Numbered from the stretch's first letter, positions 7,217-15,798 are shown. The stretch is 43,100 bases of DNA from JAUHWL01 sp964416385 (GCA_964416385.1 CAYQDW010000015.1:1-43100), one strand, 5' to 3'. Numbers and translations: made by a program. The notes: generated from the letters alone by a model not told the origin.

Positions 7217-8769
7217 AAGAAAATAAAATAGATAAGCTTTTTAAGGAAACCCTAAGCAACGGCAACTTTGACTATAAAGAGGCATATTGGCAAGATGTTA
7301 ACAAACGCTTGACCAATCAACAATCTGTTACTAAAACAGGCCTCGCCATAAAAACAAAAGTTCTTGTAGGATTTGGCATAGGCGTATTTGTTGCTGGTAC
7401 AGCATTTTTTTGGAATAATCTCATCCCCCAACAAGAAGAAACCACATCGCCTCAGCAAGAACAAAAAAGTTCCACACCTTACACCTCTTTCTCAGGAGAT
7501 ACAATTTCAAAGAGCATTGCTATATCACCTATAAATGTTGAAGAATCACTAAAAGACGAACCACAAATAAGGCTTGAAAAGACAGAAAGCATGAATTCTG
7601 TGAGTAAATCTCTCTCAGAGCAGATTAATAATGTAGATGTGTTGGATGTGGAATCGAATACTGAAGGCCAAACCAACAGAACATCTTTTACGCCTGAAGA
7701 TAGCTCAACAGATGGTAATAAAAGTATTGGAACCTCTAAAAAAACAGCGCCTACCACCACAGCGCAACAACAAGAAAATCTAGAGCAAGTATCAAATAAA
7801 ACGGCAATAATCGATTCTGCTATTACACACTTGCCGCAACAAGAAAAACAAGAACAAGTGGTGGAGACCAAGGAAGAATCAATTCAAACAGCTGTTACCA
7901 CAAACGAATCTACTGAGCCTAAAATGGCGGGGGTGGAAGACATCATCCTTCCACATCAAAAAAATAAGCGCTGGCTTATTAGTGCGGGGCTCAATTTTAG
8001 TATGCTGCTTTCTGAACGCAGGCTTTTTGGAGATGATCATCTAAGTACGCTCATTGAGTTTAGAAACAAGTATGAGCAAGCGCAACGCATAACCAGCATT
8101 GGCGCTCAAATTTTATTTGAACGTAACCAATGGCTCTTTAGCACTGGTATTAACCAAACCATATTTGTAGAAAACATCAATTATCCCAGCACGCTAAATG
8201 TGCTTACTGGCGTAGATAATAGCCAATGGCAGGTACAAGAGAACTGGAGCTATAGTGTTGATTCTAATTGGGTAATAACGGGGATTTACCAAGGCAATTG
8301 GCAATATGACACAACTTGGGCTGTTACGTACGACAGCACCTATATGGAACGCTGGGACAGCATTTATACGGAAAAAGAAAACTCTGCAGTAACAACCAAT
8401 AATGGCCAACATAGTTTCAGTTACTTAGAAATACCATTCTTAGTTGGAAGAAGTTTTGGGGATGATCGGTTGCGGTTTGAAGTACAGGCTGGCGGCTTGG
8501 CTGGCATTTTAACGGGCACAACGGGCAGTGTTTATATTAATAGGCGATTAGATGATTTAAACGCCAGAGCTGTACATCAAGCACAGTTTAGAGATTGGCA
8601 ATTTAGCTTGTTACTGCGTGCCGGAATTCGTTTTGATATCACCCCTCAAATACAGACTACTTTTTTCCCAACCATTCGGTATTCTTTACTAAATACCATT
8701 AGAGGCAATGCCATTCGCCAGAGATATCTTGGCTATGGCGTTAACCTTGGCCTACTCTATCGATTTTAG
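7213..8769 (+). CDS. Probable dual membrane-spanning anti-sigma factor with outer-membrane beta-barrel (Dma-like)
   Basis: The 518-residue protein has four visible parts. Residues 1-47 are a charged, soluble head with no signal peptide (FKETLSNGNFDYKEAYWQDV). Residues 48-67 form a single hydrophobic helix. Residues about 70-250 are a low-complexity linker rich in Gln, Ser, Thr and Glu. Residues about 254-518 show alternating aromatic/hydrophobic beta strands with Tyr/Trp-rich loops and end in YRF, a C-terminal Phe typical of outer-membrane barrels. This layout, directly after and overlapping a sigma gene, matches the dual membrane-spanning anti-sigma (Dma) architecture known from Bacteroides thetaiotaomicron. 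I infer that the head binds the sigma factor encoded upstream. The alternative is an uncharacterised porin-like protein unrelated to sigma control. Confidence 0.78.
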   Translation: MKENKIDKLFKETLSNGNFDYKEAYWQDVNKRLTNQQSVTKTGLAIKTKVLVGFGIGVFVAGTAFFWNNLIPQQEETTSPQQEQKSSTPYTSFSGDTISKSIAISPINVEESLKDEPQIRLEKTESMNSVSKSLSEQINNVDVLDVESNTEGQTNRTSFTPEDSSTDGNKSIGTSKKTAPTTTAQQQENLEQVSNKTAIIDSAITHLPQQEKQEQVVETKEESIQTAVTTNESTEPKMAGVEDIILPHQKNKRWLISAGLNFSMLLSERRLFGDDHLSTLIEFRNKYEQAQRITSIGAQILFERNQWLFSTGINQTIFVENINYPSTLNVLTGVDNSQWQVQENWSYSVDSNWVITGIYQGNWQYDTTWAVTYDSTYMERWDSIYTEKENSAVTTNNGQHSFSYLEIPFLVGRSFGDDRLRFEVQAGGLAGILTGTTGSVYINRRLDDLNARAVHQAQFRDWQFSLLLRAGIRFDITPQIQTTFFPTIRYSLLNTIRGNAIRQRYLGYGVNLGLLYRF

Positions 8770-8817
8770 ATTTTAAGCACCATATACCCAAGCTGTTTTT
8801 AAGGTTAAACACCAAAT

Positions 8818-8853
8818 AAAAAAGCCGCCTCGTATTTGAGACGGCTTTTTTTA
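8818..8853 (-). terminator. Terminator of gltA, possibly bidirectional
   Basis: The stem 8824-8831 (GCCGCCTC) pairs with 8838-8845 around a 6-nt loop, flanked by A6 on the left and T7 on the right. The one non-Watson-Crick position is a G-U pair only in the minus-strand RNA and an A-C mismatch on the plus strand. The structure therefore serves gltA best, but could also stop the plus-strand gene ending at 8769. Confidence 0.82.
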
Positions 8854-8869
8854 TAAAAATATGTGCCTA

Positions 8870-10174
8870 TTACTTGGCGTATTTTTCTTTGAGTAATGCG
8901 GTGGTTGTAGAACCAGGTCGCTCTAAAGGCATACCCATAGCGCGATCCCAAATAAGGCCAGACAACACACCAAGGGCGCGACTTACGCCGAATAGAACAG
9001 TGTAGAAATCATATTCAGTTAAACCATAGTGCATTAACAACTGACCGCTATGCGCATCAACGTTAGGCCATGGATTTTTAACCTTACCTGTGGCGGCTAG
9101 TATTTCTGGTACCACCTCATACACACGGCTAACAATTAAGAATAGCTCATCATGAGGCATGTGCTCTAGTGCAAACTCGCGCTGTGCAACATAGCGAGGA
9201 TCCGTTTTGCGCAGTACAGCGTGACCAAAACCTGGTATTACGCGACCTTCGCTTAGCGTTTTGCGGCAATAATTAGCAATCTGTTCTTTTGTTGGTAAAC
9301 CGCCACCCAACTCATCGCGCATGGCCATAATCCAACGAATAACCTCTTGATTTGCCAATCCGTGTAATGGTCCTGCTAAACCATTCATACCTGCAGCAAA
9401 ACTCAAATAAGCATCGCTTAACGCTGATCCAACAAGATGAACAGTATGAGCAGAGACATTGCCACCCTCATGATCAGAATGGATGGTCATGTATAGGCGC
9501 ATGAGCTCTTTAAATTCTTCACCTTCAAAGCCCAGCATATGTGCAAAGTTACCGGCCCAATCTAGCTTTGAATCCGGTTCAATATGCTCGCCATTACGGT
9601 ACACCCTTCTATAAATATAAGCCGCCACACGGGGTAAGCGTGCTATTAGATTCATGGCGTCTTCATAAGTGGGGTCCCAATATTCTTTTTTGCTAATGCC
9701 ATGTCTGTAGGCACGCTGAAATTCGCTTTCTGTACGCAACGCCATAATACCCACAACAAACTGCGTCATTGGGTGAGAGGTTATTGGTAGCGCATCAATG
9801 GCTTTAAAAACATGTGGTGGCACAATGCTTCTGCGCGCCCAATTGTTGCTCAATCTGCGAACATCATCATCTGATGGCAATTCGTTCATCAACATAAGGT
9901 AAAAAACACCTTCTGGCAAAGGCTGTTTACCGCCCGGCATTTTGGGCAATTTTTCCTGTAGTTCAGGAATGCTATAACCTCTAAAACGAATGCCTTCTTC
10001 TGGGTCTAACTTTGACGTTTCACAAATTAATGCCAACATCCCGCGCATACCACCATACACCTGATCTATGGTGATTTCGCCAACTTTTTCATGGCCATGC
10101 TGCGCCAAAAAGTCTTTGACTTCTTTTACAGCAGGATCAATACGCGTTTCAAATTTTGCTTTTATCCTGTCCAT
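8870..10174 (-). CDS. gltA: Citrate (Si)-synthase, eukaryotic/mitochondrial type
   Basis: Citrate synthase condenses acetyl-CoA and oxaloacetate. The 434-residue sequence follows the animal mitochondrial enzyme along its whole length rather than the hexameric enterobacterial type. Shared stretches include VYGGMRGM, EGIRFRGYSIPE, HSDHEGGNVSAHT, LAGPLHGLANQE, GHAVLRKTDPRY, NPWPNVDAHSG and LFGVSRALGVL. Catalytic residues are H271, H318 and D373, matching H274, H320 and D375 of the pig enzyme. It has no organelle targeting peptide. It is the last gene of a tight carA-eno-gltA set (8 bp after eno) and is followed by a terminator. Confidence 0.96.
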   Translation of the reverse strand: MDRIKAKFETRIDPAVKEVKDFLAQHGHEKVGEITIDQVYGGMRGMLALICETSKLDPEEGIRFRGYSIPELQEKLPKMPGGKQPLPEGVFYLMLMNELPSDDDVRRLSNNWARRSIVPPHVFKAIDALPITSHPMTQFVVGIMALRTESEFQRAYRHGISKKEYWDPTYEDAMNLIARLPRVAAYIYRRVYRNGEHIEPDSKLDWAGNFAHMLGFEGEEFKELMRLYMTIHSDHEGGNVSAHTVHLVGSALSDAYLSFAAGMNGLAGPLHGLANQEVIRWIMAMRDELGGGLPTKEQIANYCRKTLSEGRVIPGFGHAVLRKTDPRYVAQREFALEHMPHDELFLIVSRVYEVVPEILAATGKVKNPWPNVDAHSGQLLMHYGLTEYDFYTVLFGVSRALGVLSGLIWDRAMGMPLERPGSTTTALLKEKYAK

Positions 10175-10182
10175 TATATGTA

Positions 10183-11472
10183 CTATTTTATGTATTTAAA
10201 GTTCATTCCTTGGTAAATAGCCAATTCACCTAACTGCTCTTCAATACGTAGCAATTGATTGTACTTAGCCATGCGATCACTTCGCGATGCAGAACCTGTT
10301 TTAATTTGGCCCGTATTTAGTGCAACTGCAAGGTCTGCAATGGTGCTATCTTCCGTTTCACCACTTCTATGACTCATTACACAGGTATAGCTATTTTGTT
10401 GTGCCAGAGAGACTGTATTTATGGTTTCTGTTAATGAACCTATTTGATTCACCTTTATTAAAACGGAGTTTGCAACATTTTCTTTTATGCCACGATCCAC
10501 ACGTTCTACATTTGTCACGAACAAATCATCACCTACTAGCTGTACATCATTACCAATGGCTTTGGTGAGCTCACCCCAACCCTTCCAATCATCTTCTGCC
10601 AGTCCATCTTCTATTGAAATTATTGGATATTGTTTTACCCAATCTGCCCAATATGACACCATTTCAGAAGAGGTCATTTGGCGCTTATCACTTTTCTTGA
10701 AAATGTAAAGCCCTTTTTCTGCATCGTAGAACTCACTACTTGCGGCATCCATCGCGATATATACATCGTGGCCAGGTTTATAACCTGCTTTTTCTATAGC
10801 CTGCAATACGGTTTCTATGGCTTCTTCATTACTTTTTATGTTTGGTGCAAAGCCTCCTTCATCACCAACATTAGTAGAATAACCCTTGCTTTTCAACACA
10901 TTTTTAAGGTGATGAAAGATTTCAACGCCCATGCGTAATCCGTCACTAAACGAAGAAGCACCAAAAGGCATCACCATAAATTCTTGAAAGTCTATGCTAT
11001 TATCTGCATGTTCTCCGCCATTTAAAATGTTCATCATGGGCACTGGTAATGTACGTGCGTTTACACCACCGATATAGCGATAAAGCGGTTGACCGGTTTC
11101 CATAGCACCCGCCCGGGCTGCAGCCAAAGAAACAGCAAGAATAGCATTGGCACCTATGTTACCTTTATTGGCTGTACCATCTATAGAGTTCATTAAATGG
11201 TCTATTCCGGCCTGATCTAATACATTTAAACCTATGAGTTCTTCTGCTAAAATGTCATTAACGTTTTGAACTGCTTTTAAAACCCCCTTACCTAGATAAG
11301 TTTTGGCATCACCATCACGTAGTTCAACCGCTTCATGTATACCTGTAGAAGCGCCTGATGGTACTGCTGCTCTACCAAAAGCACCGGTTTCTGTGAATAC
11401 ATCAACCTCTACTGTAGGGTTACCGCGTGAATCTAGTATTTGACGCGCAATAATGTTAGATATAAGACTCAT
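10183..11472 (-). CDS. eno: Enolase (phosphopyruvate hydratase)
   Basis: Enolase interconverts 2-phosphoglycerate and phosphoenolpyruvate. The 429-residue length is normal for bacteria. All active-site signatures are present: SGASTGIHEA (39-48), GDEGGFAPN with E205, metal ligands D242, E288 (SIEDGLAEDDW) and D315 (LVGDDLFVTN), the base K340, and SHRSGETEDS (367-376). It sits 3 bp after carA and 8 bp before gltA, so the three are probably one transcript. Confidence 0.98.
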   Translation of the reverse strand: MSLISNIIARQILDSRGNPTVEVDVFTETGAFGRAAVPSGASTGIHEAVELRDGDAKTYLGKGVLKAVQNVNDILAEELIGLNVLDQAGIDHLMNSIDGTANKGNIGANAILAVSLAAARAGAMETGQPLYRYIGGVNARTLPVPMMNILNGGEHADNSIDFQEFMVMPFGASSFSDGLRMGVEIFHHLKNVLKSKGYSTNVGDEGGFAPNIKSNEEAIETVLQAIEKAGYKPGHDVYIAMDAASSEFYDAEKGLYIFKKSDKRQMTSSEMVSYWADWVKQYPIISIEDGLAEDDWKGWGELTKAIGNDVQLVGDDLFVTNVERVDRGIKENVANSVLIKVNQIGSLTETINTVSLAQQNSYTCVMSHRSGETEDSTIADLAVALNTGQIKTGSASRSDRMAKYNQLLRIEEQLGELAIYQGMNFKYIK

Positions 11473-11475
11473 AGT

Positions 11476-12579
11476 TTATCTTTTTGTTTTTTTCATGTTC
11501 TGTATAAAATCATCAAATAAGTAGCGTGAATCGTGCGGTCCAGGTGATGCTTCTGGGTGGTACTGCACAGAAAAACAATCTTTGTCTTTGCGCTTAATAC
11601 CCGCAACCGTATTGTCATTAAGGTGAATGTGTGTAAGTTCTACAATATCACTATGTGCTACATCTTCATTTTTCACGGCAAAGCCATGATTTTGAGAAGT
11701 TATTTCACCTTTTCCTGTCATTATGTTTTTTACGGGGTGATTAATACCTCGGTGCCCATTATACATTTTATAGGTCTGTAATCCAGATGCCAAAGCCATC
11801 ATTTGATGACCCAAGCAAATTCCGAAAACAGGCGTATTCGAGTCAATGATTTTTCTCACTTCATCAACAACATTTATCATCGCTGCTGGATCGCCAGGAC
11901 CGTTGCTTAAAAAATAGCCATCAGGGTTCCAAGCCGCAAGCTCTTCAGAGGGCGTATTCCACGGAAAAAGTTTTACGTAACAGTCTCGTTCTGTTAAACA
12001 GCGTAGGATGTTCTTTTTAATACCTAAGTCTAGCGCTGCTACACGATATGTAGCCTGTTCATCACCAAAATAGGTGGGCTTTTTGATACTTACTTTAGAA
12101 CTTAACTCTAAACCTTCCATAGAGGGAACCTGCATGAGCTGCGTACGCAAAGCTTCTAAATCCAGTACTTCTGTAGAAATAATGGCGTTCATGGCACCCT
12201 TTTCACGAATATGTCTTACTAATGCCCGCGTGTCCACATCGCAAATGGCCACCTTTTGCTCATTTTGGAAATAATCAAAAAGCGTTTTATGCGCGGAAGG
12301 TCTTGACCGGTAATGACTAAAGTTTTTACAAATCAAACCCGCAATTTTTATTCCTTCTGATTCTATTTCATCAGGGTGAACGCCATAATTACCAATATGT
12401 GCGGTTGTGGTAACCATGAGCTGACCAAAGTAACTAGGATCGGTAAAAATCTCTTGATAGCCAGTCATACCAGTATTAAAGCAAATTTCTCCCCATGCAG
12501 TCCCATCAAGACCTGTACTCCGACCGTAAAAAACCGTTCCATCTTTTAGTAAGAGAATGGCTGGTTTTGAAGTGTTCAT
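11476..12579 (-). CDS. carA: Carbamoyl-phosphate synthase small (glutaminase) subunit
   Basis: CarA releases ammonia from glutamine for carbamoyl phosphate, the precursor of arginine and pyrimidines. The 367-residue protein has the CarA N-terminal domain (1-about 150). A class I glutamine amidotransferase domain follows, with nucleophile C255 in FGICLGHQMM and partners H341 and E343 in HPEASPGPHDS. The large subunit carB is not adjacent, so it must lie elsewhere. It is first in carA-eno-gltA. The 84-bp gap upstream holds the rplQ terminator, and no clear TAnnTTTG box was seen there. Confidence 0.97.
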   Translation of the reverse strand: MNTSKPAILLLKDGTVFYGRSTGLDGTAWGEICFNTGMTGYQEIFTDPSYFGQLMVTTTAHIGNYGVHPDEIESEGIKIAGLICKNFSHYRSRPSAHKTLFDYFQNEQKVAICDVDTRALVRHIREKGAMNAIISTEVLDLEALRTQLMQVPSMEGLELSSKVSIKKPTYFGDEQATYRVAALDLGIKKNILRCLTERDCYVKLFPWNTPSEELAAWNPDGYFLSNGPGDPAAMINVVDEVRKIIDSNTPVFGICLGHQMMALASGLQTYKMYNGHRGINHPVKNIMTGKGEITSQNHGFAVKNEDVAHSDIVELTHIHLNDNTVAGIKRKDKDCFSVQYHPEASPGPHDSRYLFDDFIQNMKKTKR

Positions 12580-12601
12580 GTGCTACCGTATTTAATAGTG
12601 C

Positions 12602-12640
12602 AAAAAAAAGGGATAAGACCCAAAAATCTTATCCCTTTTT
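12602..12640 (-). terminator. Terminator of the ribosomal supercluster, after rplQ
   Basis: A 14-bp stem pairs 12605-12618 with 12627-12640 (AAAAAGGGATAAGA) around an 8-nt loop. On the minus strand the complement of A8 at 12602-12609 gives the T run. It ends the long ribosomal transcript 23 nt past the rplQ stop, just before carA. Confidence 0.88.
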
Positions 12641-12663
12641 ATAAGTTTTAATAAACAAATCTT

Positions 12664-13209
12664 TTATTCTTCTGCTTTTGCCTCATCTTCATTTTCTGTT
12701 GCTGCACTGTCATCAGCTTCGGCAACAACTTCTGGCGCCTCTGTAGCTTGACTCTCTACAACTGGTGCTGGCGCAGTAGTATCAGATTTACCACTTCCAC
12801 CTCTACGGCTTCTTCTGGTTTTCTTTTCTGCCTTTTCAGAGTTGTAGATTTCGTTATAATCAACAAGCTCTATCATACACATTTCAGCGTTATCACCAAG
12901 CCTGTTACCTGTTTTAATGATGCGCGTGTATCCACCTGGACGGTCGGCTACCTTAACGCTAATTTCATTAAACAACTCAGTAACGGCAACCTTATTTTGC
13001 AAATATGAAAATGCAATTCTACGGTTATGTGTAGTGTTATCTTTAGAACGCGTAATTAACGGCTCTATATACTTGCGTAACTCACGTGCCTTTGCCACAG
13101 TGGTATTAATGCGCTTATGTTCAATCAGTGACGAAGCCATGTTAGAGAGCATGGCCTTGCGATGAGCAGCCTTTCGTCCTAAGTGATTAAATTTCTTTCC
13201 GTGTCTCAT
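12664..13209 (-). CDS. rplQ: 50S ribosomal protein L17
   Basis: The L17 core occupies residues 1 to about 125 and starts MRHGKKFNHLGRKAAHR. After it come a basic patch (KKTRRSRRGGSGK) and an acidic, Ala/Glu/Val-rich tail, about 55 residues beyond the 127-aa E. coli protein. Such tails are frequent in Bacteroidota L17; the extra part is probably disordered on the ribosome surface. It is the last gene of the supercluster, 6 bp after rpoA. Confidence 0.97.
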   Translation of the reverse strand: MRHGKKFNHLGRKAAHRKAMLSNMASSLIEHKRINTTVAKARELRKYIEPLITRSKDNTTHNRRIAFSYLQNKVAVTELFNEISVKVADRPGGYTRIIKTGNRLGDNAEMCMIELVDYNEIYNSEKAEKKTRRSRRGGSGKSDTTAPAPVVESQATEAPEVVAEADDSAATENEDEAKAEE

Positions 13210-13215
13210 CGATTG

Positions 13216-14208
13216 TTACTCTTTGTCTAATTTATACTTACTAAGGTCCATACCAAACTGAAGACCTTTGTTATCTACCAATTCTTCAAGTTCAGTAAGC
13301 GACTTTTTACCAAAGTTGCGGAACTTCATTAAATCATTCTTTGTGTACGTAACTAAGTCGCCCAAAGTTTCAACTTCTGCCGCTTTTAAACAATTCAAAG
13401 CACGTACGGAAAGATCCATATCAGTTAGCTTTGTTTTGAGCATTTGGCGCATGTGAAGCACTTCTTCATCATAAGTTTCTACTTCCTCTTTAACAGTCTC
13501 TTCAAGCGCAATACGCTCATCACTAAAGAGCATAAAGTGGTGGATTAATATCTTAGCCGCTTCTGTTAATGCTTCTTTTGGATGAATAGAACCATCTGTT
13601 TCTATTTCAATCAACAACTTCTCAAAGTCTGTCTTTTGCTCAACGCGATAGTTCTCAATGCTGTAACGTACGTTCTTTATAGGCGTATAAATTGAATCAA
13701 CAAAAATGGTTCCTATTGGAGCGTCCACTTTTTTGTTTTCTTCAGCAGGAACGTAACCGCGACCTTTTTCGATGGTTAATTCCATCTCGATAGTCACAGA
13801 AGGATCCATATTGCAAATTACAAGCTCAGGATTTAGAATCTGAAAAGCTGATATATACTTACCCAAATCGCCTGCAGTAAGTTGTTCTTGACCGCTGATT
13901 GAGGCTTTCAAGGTTTCAATTTCTTGCTCATCAATTTGGCGCTTAAAGCGAACTTGCTTAAGGTTAAGGATGATTTCAGTAACGTCCTCTACGACACCTT
14001 TGATTGTAGAAAATTCATGATCAACACCCTCTATACGAAGCGAAGTAAAAGCGAAGCCTTCTAATGAAGACAACAACACTCTACGCAACGCATTGCCTAC
14101 CGTTAAACCATATCCCGGTTCTAATGGTCTGAATTCGAACTGGCCCTCACGGTCTGTGGAGCTGTTCATTATTACCTTATCGGGCTTCTGAAAGTTTAAT
14201 ATGGCCAT
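13216..14208 (-). CDS. rpoA: DNA-directed RNA polymerase subunit alpha
   Basis: The 330-residue alpha subunit has the N-terminal assembly domain (about 1-235; EFRPLEPGYGLTVGNALRRVLLSS). A linker leads to the C-terminal domain (about 260-320; SVRALNCLKAAEVETLGDLV and GKKSLTELEE), which contacts UP elements and activators. It lies between rpsD and rplQ as in most bacteria. The 42-bp gap after rpsD is the largest in the supercluster. Confidence 0.98.
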   Translation of the reverse strand: MAILNFQKPDKVIMNSSTDREGQFEFRPLEPGYGLTVGNALRRVLLSSLEGFAFTSLRIEGVDHEFSTIKGVVEDVTEIILNLKQVRFKRQIDEQEIETLKASISGQEQLTAGDLGKYISAFQILNPELVICNMDPSVTIEMELTIEKGRGYVPAEENKKVDAPIGTIFVDSIYTPIKNVRYSIENYRVEQKTDFEKLLIEIETDGSIHPKEALTEAAKILIHHFMLFSDERIALEETVKEEVETYDEEVLHMRQMLKTKLTDMDLSVRALNCLKAAEVETLGDLVTYTKNDLMKFRNFGKKSLTELEELVDNKGLQFGMDLSKYKLDKE

Positions 14209-14250
14209 GATTATTTACTATTGTTTATGAGGTGAATGTATCGCTAAGGA

Positions 14251-14856
14251 TTACTTAGAATACAATTCCACGATTAACTGTTCTTTGATGTTTTCGGGTA
14301 TAGCTTCACGCTGTGGAACAGACAAAAACTTACCTTCCATTTTGGCGCCATTCCACTCAATCCACTCAAACTTGCTACCACCTCCACTTAGGGAGTCAGT
14401 AACTACTTGAAGCGTTTTTGACTTCTCACGCACGGCAATTACTTCACCAGGACGTACAGAGTACGAAGGAATGTTCACGATCTCTCCGTTAACTGTGATA
14501 TGACGGTGGCTTACCAACTGACGAGCCGCCATTCGCGTAGGAGCGATACCCATACGGTATACCACATTATCTAAACGAGATTCACAAAGCTGAAGCAAAA
14601 CTTCACCAGTAATACCTTTAGAACTTGATGCTTTTTCGAACATTTTACGAAACTGGCGCTCAAGGATACCATAAGTATATTTCGCCTTTTGCTTTTCAGC
14701 AAGCTGTACTGCGTATTCAGACTTTTTACCACGCTTACGTGAAAAGCCATGCTGCCCTGGAGGATAATTACGCTTATCTAAAGCACGGTCAGGACCAAAA
14801 ATAGCCTCGCCAAATTTTCTCGCAATCTTAGTTTGAGGGCCTCTATATCTAGCCAT
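14251..14856 (-). CDS. rpsD: 30S ribosomal protein S4
   Basis: The 201-residue protein binds 16S rRNA early in 30S assembly. The N-terminus MARYRGPQTKIARKFGE has no cysteine cluster, so it is a zinc-free S4. The S4 RNA-binding domain (about 93-155) contains LCESRLDNVVYRMG and RQLVSHRHITVNG. It is the usual neighbour of rpsK and rpoA. Confidence 0.98.
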   Translation of the reverse strand: MARYRGPQTKIARKFGEAIFGPDRALDKRNYPPGQHGFSRKRGKKSEYAVQLAEKQKAKYTYGILERQFRKMFEKASSSKGITGEVLLQLCESRLDNVVYRMGIAPTRMAARQLVSHRHITVNGEIVNIPSYSVRPGEVIAVREKSKTLQVVTDSLSGGGSKFEWIEWNGAKMEGKFLSVPQREAIPENIKEQLIVELYSK

Positions 14857-14879
14857 TTCTCTCTACTTAATTAATTCTG

Positions 14880-15269
14880 TTAAACTCTTCTACGCTTAGG
14901 TGGACGGCAACCGTTGTGGGGTATAGGTGTGATGTCTACAATCTCTGTTACCTCTATACCTGTATTATGAATAGACCGTATTGCACTCTCACGTCCGTTA
15001 CCTGGACCCTTTACATAAACCTTAACCTTTTTCAATCCGGCCTCCATTGCATTGTTACTGCAATCTTCAGCGGCCATTTGTGCAGCATAAGGGGTGTTCT
15101 TCTTAGAACCTTTGAAACCCATTTTGCCAGCAGAAGACCAAGCAATAACCTGACCTTGCATATTTGTTAGCGAGATAATGATGTTGTTGAAAGTCGCATT
15201 TATGTGCGCTTCACCAACTGCCTCAACTTTTACCTTGCGCTTTTTGGTTTGTTTTGATGTCTTAGCCAT
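14880..15269 (-). CDS. rpsK: 30S ribosomal protein S11
   Basis: The 129-residue S11 of the 30S platform is recognised by HINATFNNIIISLT near the N-terminus, KVYVKGPGNGRESAIRS in the centre and the C-terminal PHNGCRPPKRRRV. It lies 10 bp after rpsM and 23 bp before rpsD. Confidence 0.98.
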   Translation of the reverse strand: MAKTSKQTKKRKVKVEAVGEAHINATFNNIIISLTNMQGQVIAWSSAGKMGFKGSKKNTPYAAQMAAEDCSNNAMEAGLKKVKVYVKGPGNGRESAIRSIHNTGIEVTEIVDITPIPHNGCRPPKRRRV

Positions 15270-15279
15270 ACCTCAAATA

Positions 15280-15657
15280 TTATTTAGTTGCCTTTTTCTT
15301 ATTCGCAACAGTTTTTCTCTTCCCTTTACGAGTACGTGAGTTGTTCTTAGTTCTCTGTCCGCGTAATGGCAAGCCAATACGATGACGGATTCCACGATAA
15401 CAACCAATATCCATAAGGCGCTTAATGTTGAGCTGTACTTCAGAGCGCAATTCACCCTCTACTTTGTATTGCTCATTTATAATTCCGCGGATGGTCGTTA
15501 ACTGCTCATCGGTCCAATCTTGAACTTTAGTGTTGAAATCAACACCTGCTTTTTCAAGAATTTCACGGCTGCGGTTGCGGCCAATACCGAAGATGTAGGT
15601 CAAACCTATCTCTCCACGTTTGTTTTTGGGTAGATCAATACCAACTATCCTTGCCAT
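15280..15657 (-). CDS. rpsM: 30S ribosomal protein S13
   Basis: The 125-residue S13 sits in the 30S head and contacts the P-site tRNA. Visible are MARIVGIDLPKNKRGEIGLTYI, the helix-hairpin-helix region (about 15-60), RGIRHRIGLPLRGQRTKNN and a lysine-rich tail. It follows rpmJ by 12 bp. Confidence 0.98.
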   Translation of the reverse strand: MARIVGIDLPKNKRGEIGLTYIFGIGRNRSREILEKAGVDFNTKVQDWTDEQLTTIRGIINEQYKVEGELRSEVQLNIKRLMDIGCYRGIRHRIGLPLRGQRTKNNSRTRKGKRKTVANKKKATK

Positions 15658-15669
15658 ACTTATTGTCTT

Positions 15670-15786
15670 TTAGCCCTGACGTTGTTTAAATTTCGGGTTC
15701 TTCTTGTTGATTACATATAGCCGCCCTTTTCTGCGAACGATTTTGCAATCCGCACTGCGCTTCTTTATGGATGCACGTACTTTCAT
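15670..15786 (-). CDS. rpmJ: 50S ribosomal protein L36 (zinc-free form)
   Basis: A 38-residue frame fits exactly between infA and rpsM, starting MKVRASIKKRSADCK and ending NPKFKQRQG. This is L36. The zinc-binding form has three Cys and one His (positions 11, 14, 27 and 33 in a typical 37-residue L36). Here only C14 remains; the others are S11, N27 and an aromatic residue near 33, so zinc cannot be bound. The gene is 12 bp from each neighbour. Reading the minus strand gave an unbroken frame with ATG at 15786 and TAA at 15672-15670. Confidence 0.95.
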   Translation of the reverse strand: MKVRASIKKRSADCKIVRRKGRLYVINKKNPKFKQRQG

Positions 15787-15798
15787 CTTTCTTCAGTA

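Noticed and set aside
7479..7871. 130-codon minus-strand frame inside the anti-sigma-like gene
   Set aside because: It is antisense to the Gln/Ser/Thr-rich linker, and its Cys/Ser/Val-rich translation is a by-product of that composition.
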